Shown piece by piece: positions 45,271-53,009 of a stretch of DNA of 64,000 nucleotides. The translations under genes were made by a program, and so were the position numbers. A model generated the notes under the pieces. The model did not search any database and was not told where the DNA came from. It saw only the letters and a list, made by a program, of their open reading frames with translations. Origin of the DNA: Planctomycetaceae bacterium (GTDB lineage Bacteria > Planctomycetota > Planctomycetia > Pirellulales > Pirellulaceae); contig JACKHM010000001.1 in the NCBI GenBank assembly GCA_020638995.1, positions 62,001-126,000 of the forward strand. Direction: 5' to 3'. The number at the start of each line of letters is the position of its first letter. Position 1 is the first letter of the stretch.

Positions 45271-45747
45271 CTAGGAAACAGTTGCCTGCCCGGCCAGAAC
45301 CCAGCTGGCAAAGTAACGGTTGTCGTTGACCCAGTCTTCCCGCGAATAGTTGACCACCGAACTGTCGGTCTCGCGGACCTCCAACCGACTTAGTCGAAAC
45401 CCCATTTCGGTAATCTCCGAGAACAACTGGTGGGACAGATTTTCGACGGTGGTGGGGCGCGAGAAACGTTTCAACTTGAGCGTTTCGCCCGTCCGCTCCA
45501 TGTGTCCGATGAGCGTGTCGTAGAGTGGGTCGTCTACATGAATCAACATCCCGTGGTCGTATTCGGACTTCAAAAACGGCTCGATCTTACGGTCGAAGTC
45601 GGCGAACAAAGTCGTCAATGCGCCGGTCCGTTCGACTTCAAAGAAACAGGAGATCCCGTATCGGTGGCCGTGCAGGTTGCGACACTTGTCTTGCAACTCT
45701 TCGTTGCGATGAGCTGCGTAGAACTTGTACTCTTTCTGAATGATCAT
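45271..45747 (-). CDS. 6-pyruvoyl-tetrahydropterin synthase / QueD family
   Basis: 158 aa. Zinc ligands and catalytic residues are in FYAAHRNEELQDKCRNLHGHRYG (His, Cys, HGH), followed by DFDRKIEPFL and DHGMLIHVDDPL, with VENLSHQLF near the C-terminus. It converts 7,8-dihydroneopterin triphosphate to a pyruvoyl- or carboxy-tetrahydropterin, for biopterin or queuosine-type deazaguanines. No queE, queC or queF is nearby, so which branch is open. It lies 20 bp downstream of folE, which makes its substrate, so the pair works as a unit. Confidence 0.88.
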   Translation of the reverse strand: MIIQKEYKFYAAHRNEELQDKCRNLHGHRYGISCFFEVERTGALTTLFADFDRKIEPFLKSEYDHGMLIHVDDPLYDTLIGHMERTGETLKLKRFSRPTTVENLSHQLFSEITEMGFRLSRLEVRETDSSVVNYSREDWVNDNRYFASWVLAGQATVS

Positions 45748-45767
45748 GCTGCTGGTTCCTGAACTGG

Positions 45768-46445
45768 TTACGACCCAAGTCGGCTCTGGCCGATGAGCGA
45801 TAACACTTCGGCGCGACTGGACTGATTTTTCTTGAAGATGCCACGCAGGGCGCTGGTGATCGTTGAACTGCCGTGCTTCTTCACGCCGCGAATCGACATG
45901 CAGGAATGCTCGGCTTGGACGACAACGGCCACTCCAGTCGATTGCAGTTTGTCTTCGATCATGTCGGCAATCGTCTGCGTCATCCGCTCTTGCACCTGCG
46001 GTCGTCGAGCGACTTCTTCGACGACGCGAGCCAACTTGCTCAAGCCAGTAACGCGGCCGTGCGGGATGTAGCCAACATGAGCCACGCCGGCGAACGGGAG
46101 TAAATGATGTTCGCACATACTGGTGAAAGGAATGTCTCGCACCAAGACCAGTTCGTCATACTCTTCCGCGAATGTCACTTCCAGGTGTCGTGCCGGATCT
46201 TGTTGAAGCCCCGAGAACATTTCGGCGTACATCTTGGCCACTCGACGCGGAGTCTCCAGCAAACCGGCCCGGTCGGGATCTTCGCCAACTGCCCGCAAGA
46301 TCGTTCGTACCGCCCGTTTGATAGCATCGAGATCTACACCGTCAGCACGCTTGGCTGGCTCCGTGTCGAGGCTCTCATGTTTATCAAGCCGCATCGCGTG
46401 CCGTTTTCCGTTTGTGATGCGGGTAAGTTCCAAAACCGCTGCCAT
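45768..46445 (-). CDS. folE: GTP cyclohydrolase I
   Basis: 225 aa from ATG 46445 (AGGAG 6 nt upstream). Landmarks: PTRRVAKMY-like TPRRVAKMYAEMFSG, the zinc/active-site motif PFTSMCEHHLLPFAG, GLSKLARVVEEVARRPQVQE, QAEHSCMSIRGVKKHGSST. Converts GTP to 7,8-dihydroneopterin triphosphate. In some light-responsive loci a folE copy supplies pterin for photolyase or pterin cofactors. Here it is next to queD, a DNA glycosylase and a MerR/B12-type regulator. The divergent space to the glycosylase gene is 251 bp. Confidence 0.95.
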   Translation of the reverse strand: MAAVLELTRITNGKRHAMRLDKHESLDTEPAKRADGVDLDAIKRAVRTILRAVGEDPDRAGLLETPRRVAKMYAEMFSGLQQDPARHLEVTFAEEYDELVLVRDIPFTSMCEHHLLPFAGVAHVGYIPHGRVTGLSKLARVVEEVARRPQVQERMTQTIADMIEDKLQSTGVAVVVQAEHSCMSIRGVKKHGSSTITSALRGIFKKNQSSRAEVLSLIGQSRLGS

Positions 46446-46696
46446 TTCCAACTCCTGTTTGAGAAACATCTGCGTTACAACCTCAGCACCATAGGCGCAG
46501 TCAGGCGAGTGCCAACTACGAAATCTGAATCAGGCGCAGCGGATTCAGGCTGGTCTGATCGTCAGCCCCGACAACGATGCATAGGATAGGGTTCTGCTCG
46601 CCGTCTTCCCCCCAACTGACATGACGTAAGTTTGAGCGACCTTTTGTAATCCACGGCTCGCCTGCCGGTCCAAGCAAAAGAAAGAGGACTCTTTGA

Positions 46697-47485
46697 ATGC
46701 CCGAAGGTCATATGATCCATCGTGTCGCCCGCGACCACAACCGACTCTACCGAGGCCAACAGTTGTCGGTCACTTCACCTCAAGGTCGTTTCCAGGCCAG
46801 CGCAACGAAGCTTGACGCAAAGACGCTCGAACGCGTCGACGCCTACGGAAAGCATCTCTTCTACTGGTGGGCTGGCGACCAAGTGCTGCACATTCATCTG
46901 GGCTTGTACGGCAAGTTTCGCAACCACCGCTCGCCACCGCCAACTCCACGCGGGGCGGTTCGCTTACGGGTTATCGGCGACACGCATGCCTTTGACTTGA
47001 ATGGACCGACGGCTTGTGAGCTGATAACGCCAACGCAACAAATCGCGATCGCTGATCGACTCGGCGCCGATCCGCTTCGCAAGGACGCTGATATCGAACA
47101 AGCCTGGAGCCGCATCAGTCGCAGTCGTTCGGTGATCGGCAAGTTGCTCCTCGACCAGTCGGTGATCGCAGGTGTTGGCAATGTCTATCGTGCGGAGGCT
47201 CTATTTGTCAATCAACTCGCCCCGGAGCGAGCGGGACAGACACTTGACCGCAATCAGTTCGATTCGCTTTGGCAGACACTTGTCGCAATGCTCCGCATCG
47301 GTGTCAAGTACAATCGAATCATCACGGCAGACCCGGATGAAGTCGGCAAACCACCCAGTCGTATGAACCGCTCCGAGCGATTGCTGTGCTACAAAAAGGA
47401 ATGCTGCCCGCGCTGTAAAACCGCGATCAAGTCGTGGGAGCTTGGAGCTCGCAAGATGTATGCTTGTCCCGCATGTCAAGTCTAA
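46697..47485 (+). CDS. Fpg/Nei family DNA glycosylase (endonuclease VIII-like)
   Basis: 262 aa. N-terminal MPEGHMIHRVA provides the catalytic Pro-Glu, and the PEGH start points to Nei rather than Fpg (PELPEV). K52-equivalent region is DAYGKHLFYW, the H2TH region contains LLLDQSVIAGVGNVYRAEAL, and the C-terminus has a zinc finger (CCPRC ... CPACQV). Removes oxidised pyrimidines and nicks abasic sites. It fits an oxidative-damage context. Convergent with the MerR/B12 regulator, 56 bp apart. Confidence 0.92.
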   Translation: MPEGHMIHRVARDHNRLYRGQQLSVTSPQGRFQASATKLDAKTLERVDAYGKHLFYWWAGDQVLHIHLGLYGKFRNHRSPPPTPRGAVRLRVIGDTHAFDLNGPTACELITPTQQIAIADRLGADPLRKDADIEQAWSRISRSRSVIGKLLLDQSVIAGVGNVYRAEALFVNQLAPERAGQTLDRNQFDSLWQTLVAMLRIGVKYNRIITADPDEVGKPPSRMNRSERLLCYKKECCPRCKTAIKSWELGARKMYACPACQV

Positions 47486-47541
47486 CTTGCATTGCAGTGC
47501 GATGGCCGACCGGTCGCACAGAGCTCCACGCTACCGGTCGG

Positions 47542-48423
47542 CTACTTCGCGGACTTGTCGCCAATCGCGCCACGAAGTGTTTGTGCGAAGCCTTCAAGAT
47601 GTTGCATGTTGTCGCAGTAGGCAGAGAACTTCATTTGCTGACGAAGCCCATCGCTCAGTGCATAGCCTCCGACAACGAAGGCGACGTCCATGCCGAACTC
47701 GTCGTACAGTTCGCTGTAACCGGCAAGGAATTCAGATTCGTTCGCGATATGTGAACAGCTTAGCCAGAAAAGCCTGGGTCGCTGCTGCTTGATCGCGGCG
47801 GAAAGAGTTTCAAACGGCAAGTTGTCACCCAGCGAGACGGCGTTCCATTTGGCGTCGCGCAGGACGAGTTCGGCCATCGTCGTACCAAGACTGTATTGAT
47901 CACCCGATGTTGCGCCACCGATCGCGAGTGGGGCATCCGCTGGCGGAGCGGGGAGGATAACCCTCAACTCGTGCAGCAACCTCAGCGTGATTTCGCAGCC
48001 ACGCCGTTCCTGGTAGACCTCAGCTTCACCGCATGACCAACGCTCTCCGATCTCGCGAAACGCCGCTGCAAATACATCATCACATAAGACGCTGACGCTG
48101 TGCTCGGCGAGATACATGTCGACAGCGATTTGACGACAAACTGCGTCGTCCCCAGCAATGAGAGCTTCAACGAGTTGCTCGCGCGCACGCTCGACAACTC
48201 GCGTGGTCTGCCCGCTTGTCGCCGGAAGTCCTAGAGCCTCGGGGTTTGCAAGCTCGTATTTGCCAGATCGAACGAAGTCCAAAATTCCTGCCATGGTGAT
48301 CCGGCGGTGACCGCCCGCTGTGTACTGAGTCGGAATGACTCCCTTGTCACACCAGCGTTTGACCGACGATTCGCTGACATTAATGGCTCGAGCGACTTGT
48401 TTTGGAGTCAGTAAGTCTCGCAT
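47542..48423 (-). CDS. MerR-type regulator with B12-binding-like domain lacking the ligand histidines
   Basis: 293 aa. An N-terminal MerR helix-turn-helix (LTPKQVARAINVSESSVKRW, HRRITMAGIL) is followed by a helical bundle (about 85-170) and a Rossmann-like B12-binding fold, as in CarH/LitR. The bundle motif W-x9-E-H reads WSCGEAEVYQER, with Arg for His. The E/D-x-H-x-x-G motif reads DQYSLG, with Tyr for the lower axial His. Known family biology: CarH uses adenosylcobalamin as light sensor, while other members work without it. Inference: this one does not bind cobalamin in the base-off mode. It is divergent from the sigma-factor gene and probably represses across that gap. Confidence 0.85.
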   Translation of the reverse strand: MRDLLTPKQVARAINVSESSVKRWCDKGVIPTQYTAGGHRRITMAGILDFVRSGKYELANPEALGLPATSGQTTRVVERAREQLVEALIAGDDAVCRQIAVDMYLAEHSVSVLCDDVFAAAFREIGERWSCGEAEVYQERRGCEITLRLLHELRVILPAPPADAPLAIGGATSGDQYSLGTTMAELVLRDAKWNAVSLGDNLPFETLSAAIKQQRPRLFWLSCSHIANESEFLAGYSELYDEFGMDVAFVVGGYALSDGLRQQMKFSAYCDNMQHLEGFAQTLRGAIGDKSAK

Positions 48424-48472
48424 CGGAGCTTCTCTCTGAGGTGGACGGTATGGATGATTTTATTTCACTTTA

Positions 48473-48661
48473 TGCACATTGCCATTCTAACAAGGCAATC
48501 CCAATTGCAAATGTCATTTCTGTAAGTAAAGGCTCACAAAGGACTTTCTGGTGCTAGGAGAATAAATGAACGAAATGCACGATTTTTACAGTTGTGCAAG
48601 CCGATAACATACGGTACAACCAATAGAACGATTTGCACGAATTTAATCCGCAGTTGCAAAG
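48473..48661. promoter_or_regulatory. candidate operator array in the regulator/sigma divergent promoter
   Basis: Two related palindrome-like sites: TGCACGATTTTTACAGTTGT followed by GCAAG (48576-48600) and TGCACGAATTTAATCCGCAG followed by TTGCAAAG (48634-48661). Both begin TGCACGA, contain CAGTT and end in GCAA. Weaker partial copies start at TGCACATTGCC (48473) and TTGCAAATG (48505). The two strong sites lie just upstream of the sigma-factor start, as a repressor site would. Assignment to the MerR-type protein is inference. Confidence 0.45.
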
Positions 48662-48672
48662 GGATAGAAAAC

Positions 48673-49617
48673 GTGACCACGAACACCCTCCCCAATGTTC
48701 AAGTAGGATCGAGTTCGGATGCGAGTCCAGAGCTTCGAGAAAGGGCTCTCACAATCCTGCGCACTGAAATCGACTTCATTCCGAATCCCGAGTTCAGAAC
48801 GGACGACTTCAGTGATACTAAATTTGTCGATGCCACGCTGGCCGACCTGCAATCGTCCTCGAATGCTCCTGCGGATCTGCCTGCTCATCTCCGCCGCATG
48901 TGCGACTCGGACCTCCTCACCCACGAGCAAGAGACGGCGCTCTTCCGCGAGATGAACTACCTGAAGTTCCGAGCCAACAGCCTTCGTTCGCGAATCGACC
49001 CGGACACCGTAGACGATCGTGCAATCAAGGCAATCGAGACATTGTTACAACGTGCTCAGACCATTCGCGATCACATCATCCAATCCAACACGCGGTTGGT
49101 CATGTCGATCGTCAAGAAGTTCGTAACGCCTCAACAATCATTCGATGAGATGCTGAGCGATGGTATCTTTACGCTGATGCAAGCGGTCGAGAAATTCGAC
49201 TACGATCGCGGCTTTCGCTTCAGTACCTACGCCTATCGCTCGATCGCACGCAACGCTTATCGAACCGTTACGACGGCACGTAACGAAGAAGCCCGTTTCA
49301 CCCGCGACGCAGAGGAATGGGCGTTTGAACAAGAGGACGATCAAGCAGCATCGGGAATGGCTGACCAAGTCTGGGGCAATCTTCGAGAGCTGACAGCTTC
49401 CATGCTGGAGCAGCTTGATCGTCGAGAGCGATTCATTATCCGCAGTCGCTACGCGTTGGGTGCCCATCGCAAAGTGCGTACGTTTCAATGCTTGGCCGAC
49501 AAACTCGGAGTCTCGAAGGAACGCGTACGCCAACTCGAGCAGCGCGCCGTGGCGAAGCTGCGAACGATGGCCGCCGAATTCGACATAGACGACTTGTTTA
49601 GTGCCGCGATGGCATAA
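48673..49617 (+). CDS. sigma70-family RNA polymerase sigma factor
   Basis: 314 aa from GTG 48673, where AAAGGGA lies upstream. The frame is open from 48592 but those codons overlap the putative operators. Region 1.2/2: LLTHEQETALFREMNYLK, NTRLVMSIVKKF, DEMLSDGIFTLMQAVEKFD, YDRGFRFSTYAYRSIARNAY. Region 4: FQCLADKLGVSKERVRQLEQ. It lacks the long region 1.1 of housekeeping sigma and is larger than ECF sigmas, so it is a group 2/3-like alternative factor. Likely controls itself or the genes that follow. Confidence 0.92.
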   Translation: MTTNTLPNVQVGSSSDASPELRERALTILRTEIDFIPNPEFRTDDFSDTKFVDATLADLQSSSNAPADLPAHLRRMCDSDLLTHEQETALFREMNYLKFRANSLRSRIDPDTVDDRAIKAIETLLQRAQTIRDHIIQSNTRLVMSIVKKFVTPQQSFDEMLSDGIFTLMQAVEKFDYDRGFRFSTYAYRSIARNAYRTVTTARNEEARFTRDAEEWAFEQEDDQAASGMADQVWGNLRELTASMLEQLDRRERFIIRSRYALGAHRKVRTFQCLADKLGVSKERVRQLEQRAVAKLRTMAAEFDIDDLFSAAMA

Positions 49618-49648
49618 GCTAAGCGGCACAGGTTTTACGAGTGCAATC

Positions 49649-51019
49649 ATGGTGACGACTTACGAAAGACAGCTTCACTTACCCGTTTCAGCGAAAGAGG
49701 CGTTTGACTGGCACGAGCGATCAGGAGCCTTGGACAGACTGATTCCGCCTTGGGAAAGTGTGTCGGTGCTGAATCGAGGCGACGGAATTCGTGAAGGCAG
49801 CGTTGTCGAACTGGCACAAAGGCTGGGTCCACTACGCTTGAAATGGGTCGCGAAGCATCACGGCTACGAGCCTGGGCACGCATTCCGTGATACGCAAGTT
49901 TCCGGACCATTCGCCGCTTGGGATCATCTGCATCAATTCCAGGCCAATGGGGATGGCAACGGAGTCCTGACCGATCACATCGAGTATCAAGTGCCCGGTG
50001 GATTGATCGGACGTTTACTGGGCGGAGGCTTCATCAATAGGAAAGTGCAAACCATGTTCACATACCGACACAACACAACAAAAGACGACCTCGCAGCCCA
50101 CGCCAAATATAAAGATGTCGGAACGATGCACGTTGCCGTCACCGGTGCCTCGGGTTTGGTAGGCTCGACGCTCGTGCCGCTGCTCACCACGGGCGGCCAT
50201 ACCGTCACGAAACTGGTTCGCCGCGAGGCTGCGGAAGGCGAGGCGAGTTGGGATCCGCATAGCACGTTCGACGCTTCTTCCCTCGATGGCATCGACGCTG
50301 TCGTATCTCTGGCAGGTGAGAACATTGCCGCGTCGCGGTGGAGCACGAAGGTGAAGGAACGCATCCGTTCGAGTCGAGTAGACGGAACGCGAAGCCTATG
50401 TGAATCACTGGCGAAGATGAAGTCTCCGCCCAAGGTGCTGATCTGTGCCTCGGCAATTGGCTTCTACGGTGATCGTTGCGATGAGGAGTTAAACGAAGAA
50501 TCCTCCGCCGGCACAGGCTTTCTCGCCGAGGTCGCGGAAGAATGGGAAGCTGCAACGAAACCGGCTCGCGACGCTGGAATCCGCGTCGTAAATCTTCGTT
50601 TCGGCGTCATCCTCAGCCCGAAGGACGGAGCACTCGCCAAAATGCTGCTCCCATTTTCGCTCGGAGGTGGTGGTCGCGTCGGAAGCGGCAAGCAGTACTG
50701 GAGCTGGATTTCCATTGACGACGCGGCCGGTGCGATCCATCACGCGTTAATGACAGATTCATTATCGGGGCCTGTGAATGCTGTGTCGCCGAATCCGGTT
50801 ACCAACGCAGAGTTTACCAAGTCGCTGGGCCGAGTGCTTCGTAGGCCGACCGTGGTGCCGATGCCAGCTTTTGCCGCTCGGCTCGCGCTCGGTGAGATGG
50901 CTGACGCTTTGCTGCTGGCCAGCACGCGCGTTCTCCCAACAGAGCTGAATCGGACAGGATATGAATTCCGTCAGCCGACGTTAGAAGTGGCTTTACGACA
51001 TTTGCTCGGCAAAGCTTAG
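49649..51019 (+). CDS. SRPBCC domain fused to TIGR01777-type NAD(P)-dependent epimerase
   Basis: 456 aa from ATG 49649. Residues about 1-150 are an SRPBCC (START-like) ligand-binding fold (YERQLHLPVSAKEAFDWHER, TDHIEYQVPGGLIGRLLGG). The rest is an extended short-chain dehydrogenase/epimerase with the Rossmann motif VAVTGASGLVGSTLVPLL, the DAVVSLAGENIA segment and a DUF1731-like C-terminus (RVLRRPTVVPMPAFAARLAL). The reaction is unknown. This exact fusion is common next to LitR/CarH-type regulators. It lies 31 bp after the sigma factor gene and is probably transcribed with it. Confidence 0.88.
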   Translation: MVTTYERQLHLPVSAKEAFDWHERSGALDRLIPPWESVSVLNRGDGIREGSVVELAQRLGPLRLKWVAKHHGYEPGHAFRDTQVSGPFAAWDHLHQFQANGDGNGVLTDHIEYQVPGGLIGRLLGGGFINRKVQTMFTYRHNTTKDDLAAHAKYKDVGTMHVAVTGASGLVGSTLVPLLTTGGHTVTKLVRREAAEGEASWDPHSTFDASSLDGIDAVVSLAGENIAASRWSTKVKERIRSSRVDGTRSLCESLAKMKSPPKVLICASAIGFYGDRCDEELNEESSAGTGFLAEVAEEWEAATKPARDAGIRVVNLRFGVILSPKDGALAKMLLPFSLGGGGRVGSGKQYWSWISIDDAAGAIHHALMTDSLSGPVNAVSPNPVTNAEFTKSLGRVLRRPTVVPMPAFAARLALGEMADALLLASTRVLPTELNRTGYEFRQPTLEVALRHLLGKA

Positions 51020-51141
51020 AAATACGGCGGACGGCTTCGGGAAGTGGTTGTTGGTGCCACAAGATGTAGGGTGCATGCAATGCACCAATCGGTGCTACGG
51101 AATCGAGTGCAAACTGAATTCGAACCAGAGGTATGGTCTTC

Positions 51142-52152
51142 ATGAATTGCAGCATTCGAGAACCGTCGCCACCGAACTGGATGCGTCGAGTCCTGTTAGC
51201 CGCAGGCTTGTACAATTTGTTGTGGGGTGCGGCGGTCATTGCCTTTCCGTCTGGTATATTCCAATTCGCGGGAATGGAATTGCCTCGATACCCGCAAATC
51301 TGGCAATGCGTCGGCATGATTGTCGGAGTCTATGGAATCGGATATCTCATCGCGGCTACCGACCCATTGCGACACTGGCCGATCACATTCGTCGCACTGC
51401 TTGGCAAGATCTTCGGTCCGATAGGGTTTGCGAACGCCCTGTGGACGGGATCTCTTCCACTCGCATTCGGCGCGACGATCATCACCAATGATCTAATTTG
51501 GTGGGTGCCATTTTCGGCAATTCTTTACCAAGCTTTCAAGCGGCACGCCGACTCGTCGACCACGACCACCGCCGATCTGGCTCGAGCGTTAACCAATGTC
51601 GACAGCCATCGAGGCTCGACTCTCTCGGCCTTATCGTGGAAAAATCCAACATTGGTCGTATTTCTCAGACATACAGGCTGCACGTTTTGTCGGGAAACCC
51701 TCTCGGACTTGAAAGCTCAACGCCAGACGCTTGAATCCCGAGGGATCACATTGGCTCTGATACACATGAGTGATCCCCTCGAAGCAAGTCGGACAATGTC
51801 CCGGTACGGACTCGACTCCGTTCATCGTTTCAGCGATCCGCAGTGCGAGTTGTATCGAGCCTTCGGGCTGCGACGCGGGTCGTTTCAGCAACTGTTCGGC
51901 ATGAAGGTCTGGTTTCGTGGAATTGCCGCGGGGATCTTCGGAGGACATGGCGTTGGTCGAATAGTTGGGGACGGATTCCGAATGCCCGGCGCCTTCTTGC
52001 TGAATCGCGGCAAAATCGTATCCCAATTCCAAGCCCAGAGTGTATCTGACCGCCCCGACTACCTGGCGATAGCGGGTCTATCCGATGTTGGGCTTGAGAA
52101 ACCGTCCCTCTCATTAATAGGTTTAAGTCATGACTTGGCAGCAAAACTCTGA
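51142..52152 (+). CDS. membrane domain fused to peroxiredoxin-like thioredoxin-fold domain
   Basis: 336 aa. The N-terminal about 140 residues have four hydrophobic segments (LLAAGLYNLLWGAAVIAFP, MIVGVYGIGYLIAATDP, FVALLGKIFGPIGFANAL, IWWVPFSAILYQAF). The C-terminal about 180 residues are a thioredoxin fold of the AhpC/TSA 'peroxiredoxin-like' type with LVVFLRHTGCTFCRETLSDL as the redox centre (CTFC). ATG at 51142 is preferred to 51133 because AGAGGT lies 9 nt before it and abuts the earlier ATG. Predicted to reduce peroxides or disulfides at the membrane. Its 3' end overlaps the VOC gene by 23 bp. Confidence 0.82.
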   Translation: MNCSIREPSPPNWMRRVLLAAGLYNLLWGAAVIAFPSGIFQFAGMELPRYPQIWQCVGMIVGVYGIGYLIAATDPLRHWPITFVALLGKIFGPIGFANALWTGSLPLAFGATIITNDLIWWVPFSAILYQAFKRHADSSTTTTADLARALTNVDSHRGSTLSALSWKNPTLVVFLRHTGCTFCRETLSDLKAQRQTLESRGITLALIHMSDPLEASRTMSRYGLDSVHRFSDPQCELYRAFGLRRGSFQQLFGMKVWFRGIAAGIFGGHGVGRIVGDGFRMPGAFLLNRGKIVSQFQAQSVSDRPDYLAIAGLSDVGLEKPSLSLIGLSHDLAAKL

Positions 52153-52471
52153 ACTCGATTCGATTCACCACGTAGCGATCGAAGTCGACGACGTGAAAGG
52201 AGCAATCGCCTGGTATGCGGACAAGTTTCGTTGCCAGATTTCTTACGAAGACGACACTTGGGCTTTGCTGCAATTCGGCAACTTGAGTTTGGCGTTGGTC
52301 ACGCGTGGCGAGCACCCAGCTCACGTTGGTTTCGTCACCGAGAACGCAGCAGAGTATGGCGAACTGAAGACGCATCGCGATGGAGCTCGGTCGATATACC
52401 TGGCGGATCCGGCGGGCAACGCCGTCGAATTGCTCGATGCCGACTCGGTCAAACCGACAGTTACCTCCTAA
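52130..52471 (+). CDS. VOC family (glyoxalase/bleomycin-resistance fold) protein
   Basis: 113 aa, one vicinal-oxygen-chelate domain: IHHVAIEVDDVKGAIAWYAD at the start, HVGFVTENAAEY and IYLADPAGNAVELLD at the end, with His and Glu positioned as metal ligands. Such single-domain proteins are isomerases, dioxygenases or resistance proteins. The substrate is unknown. Its start lies 23 bp inside the preceding gene, so translational coupling is likely. The next gene starts 15 bp after its stop. Confidence 0.88.
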   Translation: MTWQQNSELDSIHHVAIEVDDVKGAIAWYADKFRCQISYEDDTWALLQFGNLSLALVTRGEHPAHVGFVTENAAEYGELKTHRDGARSIYLADPAGNAVELLDADSVKPTVTS

Positions 52472-52486
52472 CGAAGCGAGACCGGC

Positions 52487-52954
52487 ATGATTGCGTTGCT
52501 AATGATGCTCCAGCTCGTTTCCACTTTGGGGATGGTTGGCGTCATTTGGTTTGTACAGGTGGTTCACTACCCGCTGTTCGGCAAAGTTGGGATCAGTGGC
52601 TTCCGTGATTACGAACAAGACCATCAGCGTCGAACGACCCTGGTCGTGGCGCCGTTGATGCTGACAGAAGCTGTCACGGCAGTCGCTTTGCTCTGGCTGC
52701 GACCGGATATCATACCGGCATCCCCGGTCGTCGCCGGGCTCGGGCTTGTCGCAATACTTTGGACATCAACATTCTTCTGGCAGGTCCCGGCTCATGAACG
52801 GTTGGCAAAGTCCTTCGATTCAGCAACGCATCGCAACCTCGTTCGCTCGAACTGGCTCCGCACCGTGGCATGGTCTGCACGCGGCGTGCTGGTTTGCTGG
52901 ATGTGTCTGCGGCTGTTGTGCGCAAGTATGGACACATTAGCGCATCTTCCGTAG
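52487..52954 (+). CDS. four-helix membrane protein, DUF1772-like
   Basis: 155 aa with four hydrophobic helices. Landmarks: VQVVHYPLFGKVG after the first helix, WTSTFFWQVPAHERLAKSFD, and SNWLRTVAWSARG before the last helix. These conserved polar residues inside or next to membrane segments recall DUF1772-type proteins. Activity unknown. It belongs to the tightly spaced run that begins with the sigma factor gene. Confidence 0.75.
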   Translation: MIALLMMLQLVSTLGMVGVIWFVQVVHYPLFGKVGISGFRDYEQDHQRRTTLVVAPLMLTEAVTAVALLWLRPDIIPASPVVAGLGLVAILWTSTFFWQVPAHERLAKSFDSATHRNLVRSNWLRTVAWSARGVLVCWMCLRLLCASMDTLAHLP

Positions 52955-53009
52955 CTTTCAGAGCAGGAAGGCCGGACGAAACAAGTTCTCAAGCTAGAAA
53001 GACGTCGCG

